DNA of 64,000 nucleotides from Phoenix dactylifera (lineage: Eukaryota; Streptophyta; Magnoliopsida; Arecales; Arecaceae), in NCBI RefSeq assembly GCF_009389715.1, contig NC_052404.1, positions 10,052,480 through 10,116,479 of the forward strand, given 5' to 3'. The notes beneath the pieces are model-generated. The model was not told the origin of the DNA, did not search any database, and saw only the letters and a list, made by a program, of their open reading frames with translations. This document shows, piece by piece, positions 1 through 12,343 of this stretch. A program made the translations under genes and the position numbers. The number at the start of each line of letters is the position of its first letter. Position 1 is the stretch's first letter.

Positions 1-584
1 TCTGCTTTCTCTAAGAACTTGTATGTAAAGTTTTCAGAGCTGTTGGCAGAAAATATCTGAAAAAAGAAAAATGGAAATAAAAGTGAGAAATAAACAGATC
101 CTAAATATAGGGGCTTCCATATGTGCCTGCTGCAGCAATGAATTGAAGACTGAGTCAAGACACGGTTGGATCCTTTGTTGGATCATACGGCGAGATGTCC
201 ATGTTGACTTCAAGATGTGCACGGTGCTGTAAGTTCTACCATACGTCCCACTGCTTGGATGGGATGGCTAGTTGATGCTGCATCGCACAATGGTCCAAAG
301 GAAAGTACCCAGAAACCGGGAACTAAGGATGCAAGCCGTATCTTTCTCTGTACTCCCTTCTTCTACGTTGCCGGAGAGCCTCGAGTCTTTCCCATCATCA
401 ATGAGGTGCGATCCTTGCCGCATGGATCTCACAGTCCGAATCACAAGCAATCATTGTTCAAATCTTAGTTATATCATGGAGACCATGCACACGAGTCCAC
501 GAGATAGCCTGAACGTTTGACTTCTCTTGGTTGGTAACAAAAGCCCATAGAAAATGGGCTACACAATAGAGGCAGCTCTCCCTT
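1..584. other. Unassigned sequence at left edge
   Basis: Short overlapping open frames occur on both strands (for example 217-468 and 272-520 on plus, 268-450 on minus). None shows a recognisable domain, a convincing start context or splice borders that extend it. It may be promoter or untranslated sequence of a gene lying to the left, but nothing here proves that. Confidence 0.4.
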
Positions 585-1035
585 AAGGGCTTGCTGGAAA
601 AAAAAATAGAGAAAAATATGATCAACAGAAAAGTAATGAGATGCCTCTTATTTGGTTGGAGTTTTTAAAGGAGAGAGACGAAAAATTTGTATTCCCATAG
701 AAATATGATTCTCACATTTCATGAAAAAGTTTTTTCCATAAGAAATATAGGAAAGTTACTTTGCCATGAGTCGAAAATCACTCCATTTTTATTTTTTTTT
801 TCCAAAAAGTCCCATTAGCATTAAAAAGGTATTAAAGACCTAATTTTTATTAAGAATATAATAGGAATTATACATAACTTTTTCAGAAAAGTGGATGGTC
901 AACTAAACATAAGCACTCTGAAAATCTGTTACTTTTCCATGGTCAACCAAATATGTCAAAAGTACTTTTCCAAGCATTCTCTTCCTAAAAATCTCCTTTT
1001 CAGGAATCATATTTCTAGAAAAAAAATACTTCCAC
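585..1035 (+). mobile_element. Degraded copy of the MITE family seen intact at 21156-21635
   Basis: The stretch follows the intact MITE at 21156-21635 almost phrase by phrase: the GTAATGAGATGCCTCTT block, the TTTGGTTGGAGTTTT block, the repeated cattaaa blocks, the GGAATTATA block and the GTGGATGGtcAAC block. It carries many substitutions, mainly C to T and G to A type decay. The left end keeps only a weak trace of the terminal repeat (AGGGCTTG near 585). The right terminal repeat is missing, so the copy is truncated. Membership of the family is clear by eye; the exact ends are not. Confidence 0.75.
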
Positions 1036-3086
1036 TATCGTACACTATCGTACAGGTGGAATTTGAAAACCAAAGTACTGGTACAACCATCAAGAAATTT
1101 AGCTGATGAGTTAAATCGATACCTTCTTGATTCTTGCTGCAGGACACAAGTAGCCATTATAGAGCTCATGTTCGGAAGATAACTTTGACGTACATAACTT
1201 TAAATTTCTAACTCAAAAGAATTTATCGGATGTGAATCCGAATCCTGACCATCGACAAATCAGAGGCTATCGCATACTCACATGTGACGGCATCACTAAC
1301 CTCCTCTGGGAAGAGGCGGCTCCCAGCTCTTTTACATAAACAAATCTATGTAGTTGGCCGGCACATGTACATATGCTTTGCTCCCAATGTTTAAACATTG
1401 TGCCGAAAAGTGAGCACAGGATACCTTTGTAGCACAGCCACATAGGATAGCAATCATGCTCCTCACTTCACACAGCTAGAGATGTTCCCTATTGAGAAAA
1501 TATCAAAACAAGCGGGCTTAAGACTTCGGTGAGAAAGAGCGCCGCCTTTGCCAGAAGACGAATAGGATTGTAGATTGGGTAGTCTCTTTCGTAGCTGACC
1601 ACTCTCGTGAAGCGCTTTGAATTGATGTGATACTTGCTCTTAGAGCTTTTAGGAACTTGCTGCTTTCTGACTCTCTTACTCTCTTAGATGTACGTCTATC
1701 TTAGCACATACAAACATACATACATACAGAAAGATGAGGGGGTCTTAGCCAAGATTGATCATCATCGAGCTTGCATGACTGAAATGAGCAAAGAAGCATG
1801 CATGAGCCTGAATGCAATCCAGTCGAGTTCAAACACCGCCATCTTATAAGGACAAAGGTCACCAAATAAAGTGTTCTGCGCATGCCGTCCGATTCAAGCC
1901 AGTACCTCATACCCAATTCCACCAATTCAGGGTCCTCAGATGGTTAATTAGGCAGGTTCATGGAGCTCTTCAGTTCGGTGTGGTTATAGGATCTGCATTT
2001 TTAACTCAATTCCAGGATTGCCAATGCTAATGAAGTTTCTGACTCCTTTCTGGAAGTGTAAAATCAACCACCTCCAAGGTTTTGTCATCCTCCTTTTCCT
2101 CATTCACTGTTGGGAAATAGTGAAAAAAAACCCTATGGCTTAACAGTATTCAAGTCTTTCCAAGTGCTAGTACTTAATCCAGCAAAAATGGATGGATTAA
2201 AGGAAATTATGAGGAAGTAAACTTACTGCAACAAATAACAACAGATACCTTGATCTCACCAGCTCCACAACATTGAAGCAGACCGACCTCCATTGTCTTT
2301 TAATAATATCTTAAATCTTAAGAATCATGATCAGCACTGAAGTATCCTTGCGCTTCTCCTTGACCTACATCTCCCTTCAACTTAACCCAAAGTCAATCCT
2401 GGTAACCAATTGAAGCCCAACCCATAATTTATCCAAGATAAATAACCAATCTAGGTAAGCAGTCCAACCCATTACCCCTACCCAAGCCCAGCTCCAAGCT
2501 CAATTGAGGTTAGCATGATCCACCTCATATCATTTGGGCCTTACAAACCAAAGGACCCTAATCATTGGACACACTTTACTTCATTTTTTTTCTCTTTCTC
2601 ACATTTCCAAATTAAATCCCATGATCCTAAGCCAGTGCAAGCTCCCTAAGTTCAAAAGGCCTAAATTATTTACGAGCTCCATGGTCCATTAGCATATGGA
2701 AACCTAATTTCTCTATTTAATTTTCATATGCTAGCCTGCACTCCTCAATTTTTTTAGACTTATCATGTAGATGAACTTCACAAAAAATCTCTAGTTTGTC
2801 TCCATCTTTCATTGCAAATGAGTAAATTCTATTCAATGTTCTCATCCCTCCAACTCATCCTTGTAAAAATCTCTCCAACTCAACAATTGGATGAACTTGA
2901 GAAACTCTCACCATCTCATTTATGGCTTTCATCCTATAAGACGAATGCTTAGCCGTACACCTTAACCTTCTTTGTTTAACTCATTTTTTCATGAAAGTGG
3001 TGACTTCAACCTGAGCATACTTCTGCGAGAGCTCGTATAAGGGGCAGAGATCCCATATGATTTCCTTGAACGCAATGAACAAAAGA
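1036..3086. other. Intergenic sequence, no gene recognised
   Basis: AT-rich sequence with scattered stops in all frames. The small frames at 1701-1925 and 1812-2030 overlap in opposite directions and look random. No repeat with clear borders was recognised. Confidence 0.5.
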
Positions 3087-3524
3087 CTAAAACTTTGAAT
3101 TCATAATAAGATCATGGGCAACCAAGACGAACCTCCTCCTTCGAGCTCCCACAGCAGCAAGACTTGACGACAAAAGCCGTACATGTTCGACACATGGCCC
3201 AGAAGCAGAGGTAGGCATTTGGGACAGGGCCAGCCGGTTGAGGCGGCGGCGGGCTGGATGGCGGAGGGGGGGCCGGCCGGAGGGCTGGTGGGCCCAGCTC
3301 GGGATGAAGAGGACGTGGAAGAGGGCATAGCGCAGCCGAAGGAGCAGGACCAGGCGGGGTCGGAGAGGCCGATGACGCAGGAGAGAGGAAGGGGCCACGG
3401 CCGGAGGCGGAGGCCAGGAAAGATCGGATCTTGGAGAGGCCCGAGGCGAAGCGGCCGGATATCTGGAGGTAGCCGGCGAAGATCGAGTCCTCATCACCGC
3501 CGTGCCGGAGGTGGCGGCGGCCAT
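3087..3524 (-). CDS. Unclassified GC-rich open frame or gene remnant (145 codons)
   Basis: The minus strand has an ATG at 3524 in good context (CACAATGGCCGCC) after a leader-like stretch, then 145 open codons in a GC-rich island that contrasts with its AT-rich surroundings. The product is rich in Ala, Pro, Arg and Ser and matches no family I know. Another minus-strand frame in the same island reads as less biased sequence (Asp-Glu-Asp-Ser-Ile-Phe-Ala-Gly-Tyr-Leu), suggesting that the original reading frame was broken by indels. It could be a GC-rich first exon, a pseudogene, or a chance open frame caused by base composition. The plus-strand frame 3183-3590 is treated as its shadow. Confidence 0.25.
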   Translation of the reverse strand: MAAATSGTAVMRTRSSPATSRYPAASPRASPRSDLSWPPPPAVAPSSLLRHRPLRPRLVLLLRLRYALFHVLFIPSWAHQPSGRPPLRHPARRRLNRLALSQMPTSASGPCVEHVRLLSSSLAAVGARRRRFVLVAHDLIMNSKF

Positions 3525-3599
3525 TGTGAGGGAAAAAAAACTCGCTGGTTCTCTCTCACGACGATGAGAACACCGGCGACGAGAGATTGATGCCCTTAA

Positions 3600-4198
3600 C
3601 GAGCGCTCCCTCCCAGGGTTTCTTGCTTTCTTTTTTTTTTAAATTTTTTTTTTACCGTAAACTGGAGGAAGTGAGGAACCGCCCCTGCAGAATTTATCGA
3701 ATAGAGAAAAAGAATGCACAAGGTGAAAAGAAGTTGGCGACTCGGCGTTACACGAAGCCGGCATATGTACAGATTTGCCGAAATCATATCTTTTCCTGAG
3801 ACATGGCTATGAGTTCGAGTATCGGCACATCAAACAATAATGGCTTGTGCGAATGGTTGATGGGCTCAATGATGAAGACCAAAACTTTTCTAACCACCAT
3901 CTGCAAGATAAAAGTGTTGTAGTATCAAGCTGTCTCAGAAAAGCACAGAAGCATTACTAATTTCAAATAGAAAACATGGCACCCTACTGCAGAAATGTAC
4001 CACTGAGAGCGACTGAATCAGTAGCTGATTGCCTCTAAAAATAGACTCGTAATCCAAAATTAGACTTTCTGAAGAAGATGATCTTCATTAAGAATAAATA
4101 GCACAATAGTTCAAGTACAAGAACAGGAGGTCGAAAGCCTTGCATTCGTATATACACATCGGTCTTCATTACTACAGATAGAAGGATCCACAAAGATC
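3600..4198. other. Sequence downstream of PLC-1, probably including its 3' UTR
   Basis: PLC-1 ends at 4199 on the minus strand, so the sequence just left of it should hold its 3' untranslated region. No unambiguous AATAAA signal stands out. T-rich and A-rich runs at about 3629-3655 are the only low-complexity feature. Confidence 0.4.
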
Positions 4199-7100
4199 TC
4201 AAAGGAATTCGAAATGCATTAGCAGCTTTACAGACTTCAGAGCCTCTCCCTCGCGGTCACAGAGCGGGACAGACCGAATCCCCGGCCTCAACTCCCACAC
4301 AGGCAAACAAGTCTGGCCAGCAAAGTCATCCTTCTCAGACATATCATACTCATGAACTTCGATTCGAAGCAAGGCGAGTTCTGGAACAGTCAAAGGGAAT
4401 TGAAACTCCTCATCCCAAACTGGTGTCCAGTTGTCCTCTACTGCTTTTGTTCTTTTCATTACTGTATCAGCTGGGACTCCGGCTATGCCAACCTACATGC
4501 ACAAGGATGGATTGCTTGTCCATCAGCTTTCATTTACAACATTTATAATTGAAAATATGACCAACTTATGGTATAAGTTCTCCTTCATGTTCAAACCCTT
4601 TGTGTTTATCACATCATGCAGATTGCAAGTTGGCTAAATCAGGTAAACTGTGATCTTGATCACAAGGGATGGTATGTTATCTTACCTGAGATCTATTGAT
4701 ATAACATTATTTATTTTCCAAATCTTACCCTTGTGTAGAAGTCAGGTGGTGAGTATGTATCGAAATGTGTCTGATGAAAATCGAAGCGCCACCCATCTCC
4801 CATATATACCTTCACCTGTTTCATGGTGGCATTAACTGGGATGTGAATGAACAAGAAAACGTAAATAAGAACTTACAAAACTTACAAGCAGTGACAAGGG
4901 TTCACCTTCAATGTTTTCTTGACTGGCAATGCAACTTTAGGATCAAAGATATGATATGGAACATTATCGAACAGAAAATCTGGTTTCTTTACATAACCAC
5001 ACCCTCCATTAGCTCTAAACATACCATGCACCAACCAGAGTGCCCTCCCATACCCCTATCAGATAATAGAACACATGATCAAGTAAACAAAGTGAATATT
5101 GAAGTCAATTTTTTGCATGCAATTAGCTTGATTTGCACCAATATCAGTTTTGTTGGTAAACTTGATTAGTTAATTCAGAAAGGTTGAAGATTAAATTGAA
5201 GAACCCAGCACTGAATCAAAGAATTTTTAGAGAAGCAAATAGCTACACCACTCGGATGCAAATGGTGTAGATTTCTTCTGCAAGAGACCTCCTCAAGCAA
5301 TCAATAAAAGAGACTTATGATGGATATAAAAACCTCACAAACTTCATTGTTTGGAGGTTCCACCCAATGTGGTGCTAATTAAAATTTACTGCAGCAATGC
5401 AATGATGACTTTGCAAAAGGGATGAGAATTAGTAGTATCAGCCAGTGAAAGCAAAAGATTCTGCTGTCCATACATGCTGCGTGCGCGCATGAGAGAGAGA
5501 GAGAGACTTGGACCGCAGTTAATAATTCAAAAGCAATGCTTGCGTTAGACCTACAAATCAAAGTTAACTCTGCCAAAGTTAACCATAAGCAGGTCCAGAT
5601 ATGAGCAACTTGGAATCAATTCAGAGGCACCGTAGAGAAAACCACTAGGCTTAAAGGCCTCCATGCAAGCTCTACACTGATACATAGGAAATGAATCAAA
5701 TTTTCATTACAACAGAAAGTTTGGATGGTGTAAAATTTGGAAAAGATGCTCAAGTTAGGGTGCTCTATGAGATGTCAAATATCATGACATATTTTCTTAG
5801 GAAAAAGAATAATAGCATATTAGCATGCACATCAACTGATTTGGTTCAGAACTGGCGTGTTTCATCTTTGGTCATTCTACTTTCATAGCTTATATGTTAC
5901 TCTGCACTATGTAGAGTATCATAGTTGTCTTCTCGACAGATTTTTTTTCTTCAAAATATATCTTATTCAGCTAATAAAATGTTTTAAAGAAACTCTACTT
6001 CTCTCCCTTATAATTCAAATAAAAAATATGCACCAAGTCCACCCTGATACATCAAGCTAAGGGATCATAATTCTTAAATGTGAAAGACCAACACAGTAAA
6101 ATCCCCATTAAGGTTCAGATATCAGACTCAGAAAGATATGCCTTTTTATGGCAAATTGATGTGGTCATCTCAACAGTAGTTATTTTATTGAAAGCTCTCC
6201 AATATCACAGACTTCCAGCAATCTAATATAATATCAATAAATATCTATATACAGAAGATTGATCATCAGAATCATAATAGGTGATTGAAAAGCCAAAAGA
6301 AGTGTCACTTTGCCATCAAATTTATATCTCTCTGTCTTCAAGGTTTCAGTACCTCCATCTATGTGAAAGGCTGACTCTGGCTCCTAAAAGCATCTAAGCA
6401 GCATGAATAGTCACCATCCTTTGGTCCATAAAACTGAGTTCTATCATAAGCTCATAAAAGTAAACTTATTTAAAATGGCCTTGAAAATCTCCTAGACCTC
6501 TGTTTTGTTCTGCAATCATCAGCAAACGCTCTAAATATGGCTACCATCAAACCCAGTTCCTCAATGCAATGAAGGAATTAATGTTTTCATGGAAAGATGG
6601 TCCAGCCAGAAAACTGCTGAGATCCAAAAAGATTTCACATACAGTTTCCTGAAAAGTAGCCATGTAAGTACTAGAGTTCATCCTCATGCAAAACGTGGCC
6701 ATCCCACCATATACACCTAGGAGGACCATCTGTAGCCCTGGTATGGTATTTTCATATTTATAGCATAATGAATCTTGAGAACAAACATGAACAAAACCTA
6801 TATATGAACATAAAAAAATGGTTATCCTGATGCACTATTTCTTTTCCTAAAAAAATCTGGATCACTAGAGAAGAATTAATACCTGCATATTCAATGCAAC
6901 CATCTGAGCTCCATGCATCCAACCAGGCAATGGGTTGTAATTAGAGGAGGTGATACGTGTACCCTTTGGGTAAATCCTCAATAGATTCTTTCGAGTGAAC
7001 CTAGAAAAAAAGATTTATGCAGCTCAGGAATTTTTGCTTCCATGTGGCATATATGCAGAAATTTATAAGGCAAAATTTAGTTCCATGAGATAAAAAAACT

Positions 7101-10100
7101 GAAACATGCAATAATTAAGATAACCTGCAGTCTCTTCACTTTTTAACTATTTGACTTAAATGGAAGGTATGCAACCGATGGCCCATGCATTCTCACACCA
7201 AGATACAAGAAAAAGAAGATCTGAAATACCACCTAAAAACACCCTTTCTCTTTCCAAGATACCTGATAATTTCAGTTCCATGAGAAATTACAGCCTTCTC
7301 AAACACTAGCTCACTTAGGCTAAGACGAGTTGCTTTATCAGGATCAACCTTAAATGCATCACTTAGTTCTCCCTTTCTTTTTTTGGCAGCAATTGCTATT
7401 AGATGCTTGTACTCAGGTGCAACTATCTGATGTGGTTTTTTATCACCTTCATCAGGATCTTCTTCTTCATGGTGGTGTTCACTATGCACATGCTCAACCT
7501 GCAAGTAAATCAGGAATCCATCAAAGTTGCAAAATTACAGACAAAAAATTGAGTAGCAACTAAGCAAACAATTTGCTTTCTTATTGGACCTTTATTATAT
7601 CACTGATTTCAGCTTTAAGATCTGGGACTTCTGTACCCCATGCTTCATCTTCAGTTCCTTTTTGTATTGCTTGGTCTTCTTCCTTGATGATCTTGGATTC
7701 AAGGTATTCTTTTGGTGGTTTGGTTGATATTAGGATCTTCATCTGTAATGCCTCAGGTGAAGGGAGTTCTTCCAAAAATTCTGCTTTTGCCGTAAACAGC
7801 ATGTCTCCGTAAGTATCGGTTATCATCTATATTGAAAAAAAGAAAGATCAGAGGGGATTTTTGACACATAAAGGCCTGACAAAAAAATTATCATCTACCT
7901 CAGCTACTTTAGCCTGAAGTTTTGGAGTCAAATGATCCTCAAGAGTAATTATGACTGGGTATGGAGATACGCTAAAGGCATGCTCCTTAATGGACTGCAA
8001 GCATTTGAGAAGTTCTACAGGAGTGGTCAGTGTCCTACAGTCACAAATAAATAAAGTCACAACAAATTGAATCATCAAAAAACCTCCATTATTCTTGCAA
8101 CAGTTAAGCATATTATACCTCCATGCCATGGTTAAATTTTTCCATAGTCAACATTGGTACAACAGATGAAGAACAAACAAATAATGCAAATATAACGATT
8201 TTTGAATCAATTCCATGCCATATGCAAGCAAAGTTTGAGTATATGTATGTATGCTGAAAGGTTAAGTAACTAACTCAATCAGGGAATTCAAAATCAAAAT
8301 TTATAGCTTATATGCTTTAGATTTGCTCACCAAACAGAACAAAAGGATTGAGCTCAAGAAGGCTGTCAAGCCTTCTCCACAAAGTAGTTGTCTGCTTCTG
8401 CCTTTTGTTCTAATTTTTTGAGCAAAAAGGTGGGAGAGACAACCACACATTTCATTGGGGATGAAATGGGTAACATGGCTTCTTCTTCTGCTATATTGAA
8501 TTGGCTGCAAATCAGGTCGCAGGTGTCTAGAGAGTGATTACATTCTGATGGAAGGTACCTGCCCTCATCAGGTTCACATCATTCTGACACTTACTGTAAG
8601 TGTTTCAATAGCATTCACATAGTGGCCTATGTTGACATTATCTCATACACTGAACTAGGTTGGCTTTCTGGTGCACAAAACATGTCCATAGATCAATTCT
8701 TCGGTGTAACGAATGACAAGACTTATAGATAGCCGGTTGGTCCACAGAAAAAAGAAGTGTGGCCGTTATAGAAACCAATAGGTCAAGTCAAAGGATCGGA
8801 AATACAAGTTAAAGGAAATCTTTATTCATTTGATTACCATTTAAGGAATTCATATGGGTAAAAGGGCATTGAGGTCCATTACAAGCTCAAGGCATGATAC
8901 TGACATCTTTCCTAGGAATTGCTAAGATAGCTTGCCAACATGTGGGTTCCAACATGAAAATTGAAGCAAAAACATTAAGATGATTGATAACAGGACATTT
9001 TAGTAAAATGTAGGAAAACAAGGCCATTACATGATTATGTTGGGGCACCGAAGTGCATAGTCCCAATCAAAAAGTCTAGCACACCAAAATCATGGAAAAA
9101 AAAACCAAAACAATTTTCTTGAATGGCTTGAGGTTTCCTTGCTTTCTAAGCATTCAAGACTACAGAAAAAAGGTTAAGAAGGTCATGAGGGATTTAAAAC
9201 CCCTATAGCGGCTGATCTTTGGTCGCATGAGCCTTGGCCCCCAAAGACTTTAATTCCCGGATAGAATCATCAAATTGGTCAATTTGACAAACCTAGTAAA
9301 GAGTTTGAGCTGGGTTTAGAATGGCTGCATAGAAGAACAAGGGAAGGCAGAAGGAGATCAACCCTTTGCACACTCTTTCAAAAACTTTATACATATATAT
9401 TATTGGTACTGATTACAGATTATCTTACAACTGTATATTGTGAGAGGGTGGGCCTTGTCGCAACGATAAGGTTGATCTATTGTGAATTCGGTGTCACGGA
9501 CTCGAAACACAGAAACAAGCACTTGGCACATGAGAGCAAGTCTATGTATATTTGACTCTTCCCAGGTCCTATAGTGGTGGGAGCCTGTGCATTGGAATGT
9601 GTTTTTTTTTCACCACTACATATTATAAAAGATAACTGATGGATAAGAATATCTATACTCCCAACACCGTATTTGTATATAATCTATACGCACATGTATG
9701 CAAAGGTGCGGTAGGTTACACCCCCATACTAGCATGGGATTGCAAGACCCTTTTCTCACATGCAGTCGGTACCACTCGAAACTGAACAGTACCGATCAGT
9801 ACAATATGAAACTAGGTGGAATCAATCTGTTACACTCGTATAGGCCTGTTTGGTCCTTACGCAGTATCGAACCTTGGTACTATATTGGTACCTTACTAGT
9901 ACGTATGACACACCCGTTATTGGGTGGTATGGGTCAGTATGGCAAACCATGGCATCTTGAGTGTATCTAAAGTACTTCATAGGTTTTACACAAATTAGTC
10001 GCAGCATGGATGCAATATGAAAAGTTCGATCAATACAAGTAGAGTCGCAGATAAATAAAAGTTTTCTGGACAGATCACGTACCCCCCATGATGGACTTCC

Positions 10101-12279
10101 ACATCATCTTTTGTAGAGTTTGGCCATATATCCAATTCAATTACTCTCACTCCTCTTTGCAGTGCTTTTATGATGGGGATGTCACTGCAGTCACTACTGA
10201 GTTGGTTCCCTGTTAAATAAGAGTTATGGCCTGTATATATGAAATAGTGGGATAAGGGAGCCCTCATATCTTGGTGAACCTGAAACAAAAATATATATGC
10301 CCAAGCTATTGAATGCTGAATAGTTCGAAAAACTTGAAAAAAAAAAAAGAAGCTGGTTTGACATGCATGAGTTGATAGATATATGAACAGAATAAAGTTC
10401 ATATGTAATAGTTTCTACAATTAAATTTGCGAGAAACAGAAATCTCTACAGTAGACAGACAGTGGTCTTGCAATTTTGAAAAGATCTCACATCCAGAGTA
10501 CAAAGACTACCTATTTATGTGTCTCAAAATAGAATACTTATTCACACACTGAAATCCTTGTGGGCACATCATCATTTCCCCCTTGAATTTAGCTTGTTTC
10601 AAGGTTAAGTTATTCTAATCATGGCATCTAGTCTTTGTTTTGAAACATTCCAAACAGCACTCATCTCAATCATCTAGATCATCCGATCATCTTCTATCTA
10701 TAAGAAATAAATGTCTTCTTGCAGCAGTGGCCTGGGCTTAATTCTCATCACAATTTTACAAAAGACTATCATCAGATTGCTTAATCTTTGCCAGAGTGAA
10801 CCGCTTGATGCGTAAATGGCTCCCTATAAACTCTACTCCCGTGAATGATCTTTGGCTTGTTGCTGCAAATACATCACAAACAACCAAGTCTAGTCTTCCA
10901 CTGGCAAACTTTGCCCTTTAATTATGCATCAGACAGCTGATAAAATAATGTCTGCAAGGGGTTTTCAACAGCTGGCATGCTTCGCAAGGCAGGTTCTGTT
11001 AAAGAATAGGTCTAGCACGACCCTATGAGAACACCAACATATTGCCTGTTGATCTTCCTGGAGTAGACCGAACATAACAAAGCACTAATAAACTCATTAT
11101 TTTTGTCACAGTAGCTCTTATCTTCTTCATCACAAATATGTGTTATTTCAGCACATCCATCTATATCTAGAAAGATGTTGATTTTATCTTGTACATGGAA
11201 TACCATAATAAACTAAACTTGCCAGGTAATGGGAAGGCAGTCTTAGTAAATTAAATCACCTGTGCAGCCGCTGAGCTCCAATATATGGTCTTCTCATTGC
11301 CAGGCAACCAAAACACGCCTAAAGAGACAAGGTCCTGTCCTGTTCCTCATCACCATACCAAGATGCAATATAAATCGCTTTTAGCTATTCTAATTGCTTC
11401 TCTGTTTTGTTTTTCCTTCTTCTTTTTTTCCCCCCGTTGATGATCAAGTTGTTCTAAGTTTCAGCTAGTAAGTGCATCCTTTAATCTCTCACAATTTACA
11501 TTTGGAACTCTGAGATACACATCCATGCATGCAGAACCAGTTCAGAAGTACCAAGTTTATGCCCCAGATCAAGCTATAGCTTGAAGCTGGGCCCAGAGGC
11601 TCATCCCAACCCACCAATATCCTTTATCCAGCCCAGTTTTGCACCCTTCCTTGTCCCGTGCCATGTGGTACCCGGCAGGCACCAAAGTACAAACTTTAGC
11701 CAAGAAGGCATCCAAAACCATATTCTTTTAAGAAAACGAACTGGTTTTCTTTTTTGTTAATAAGAACAAAGTAAAAACATATAGTCCTCGAATCTTAGTT
11801 AGACTCGCAGGTAGCATTCTAAAACCCTGCCGGGTCTCATGCAGTTAGCAACCATCCAAGATTCGATCTTTTCTCGGCAAAAGGAAAGAACCAAGCCCTA
11901 ATTAACAAAAGCAAAACACGTATAGAATTAGGATCCAGTCCGGAGAAGGGAAAGGCGCACGTACTCCAAGAGAATGGGAGAGAGCGGAATTATCGTCGCC
12001 GGTGAGGTACCGGAAGAAGGCGTCGAGGGAGAGCCCCTTCTTCTGGAAAACACCGAGGTGCTTCAGCTCCCTCATGCCGTCGATCACGGCCTGCGCGGCC
12101 TCCCTGGTGGCCTTGGGCTCCCCCTGGACCTCTACCAGGAACCGCTGCAGCTGCTCCGCCCCCATCACCCCACCCTCCGAGTACTTCTGGAACACCTCCT
12201 TCACCCCCGCCGGCGGCTCGTTCGTCGCCGGCAGGAACCGTCGCCGGAAGCAGAAGCAAACTCTATAATACGTCGTCAT
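4199..12279 (-). CDS. Phosphoinositide-specific phospholipase C, copy 1 (PLC-1)
   Basis: Ca2+-dependent enzyme that cleaves phosphoinositides such as PIP2 into diacylglycerol and a soluble inositol phosphate at membranes. Nine exons with GT-AG borders: 12279-11965, 10279-10083, 8034-7899, 7826-7590, 7498-7263, 7000-6883, 5055-4906, 4815-4729, 4492-4199, giving 1770 nt (589 aa plus stop), the usual plant length. Order: EF-hand-like region (about 1-105), X domain with [11 protein letters not shown] (His123, Asn124), ELDIW (Glu153, Asp155) and a second His (169); a charged His/Glu-rich linker; Y domain ([29 protein letters not shown]); C-terminal C2 domain (VKVYMGDGW to the end). All catalytic residues I can place are kept. 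The start is the ATG at 12279, not the in-frame TTG six bases upstream. The intron 4 donor (GTCCAA) is weak. Same architecture as PLC-3; an older tandem paralogue. Confidence 0.95.
9444..9610 (+). mobile_element. Degraded Au-like tRNA-derived SINE in intron 2 of PLC-1
   Basis: Starts GAGGGTGGGCCTTG followed by CGCAACGATAAGGTTG, resembling the 5' end and A box of plant Au-type SINEs. It continues through GTCACGGACTCGAA (worn B box) and a GGTCCTATAGTGGTGGGAGCC stretch to a T-run at 9601-9610. It parallels the better-preserved SINE at 20270-20443. It lies antisense to the gene between exons 2 and 3. No clear target duplication is left. Confidence 0.55.
9690..9975. repeat. GTACC-rich dispersed repeat
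   Basis: Dense in ggtac, gtacc, agtat and gatac words (GGTACCACTCG, AACAGTACCGATCAGTAC, TTGGTACCTTACTAGTACG). Similar composition recurs at 16985-17080, 28445-28550 and 50690-50880. These look like members of one dispersed palindrome-rich repeat family. It lies in intron 2 of PLC-1. Confidence 0.45.
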
Positions 12280-12330
12280 CCCCAATGTGGGATATCAAGC
12301 AGCCGTCACATTGTGGGAGCTGGTTAGGAC

Positions 12331-12343
12331 GGTTTAAATAAAG
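12331..12343 (-). promoter_or_regulatory. Possible TATA-like element of PLC-1
   Basis: Minus-strand CTTTATTTAAACC about 55-65 bases upstream of the PLC-1 ATG. The spacing would leave a short 5' UTR. A sequence match only. Confidence 0.3.

Noticed and set aside
12280-12285. Start of PLC-1 at 12285
   Set aside because: That codon is TTG; the ATG at 12279 is the sensible start.
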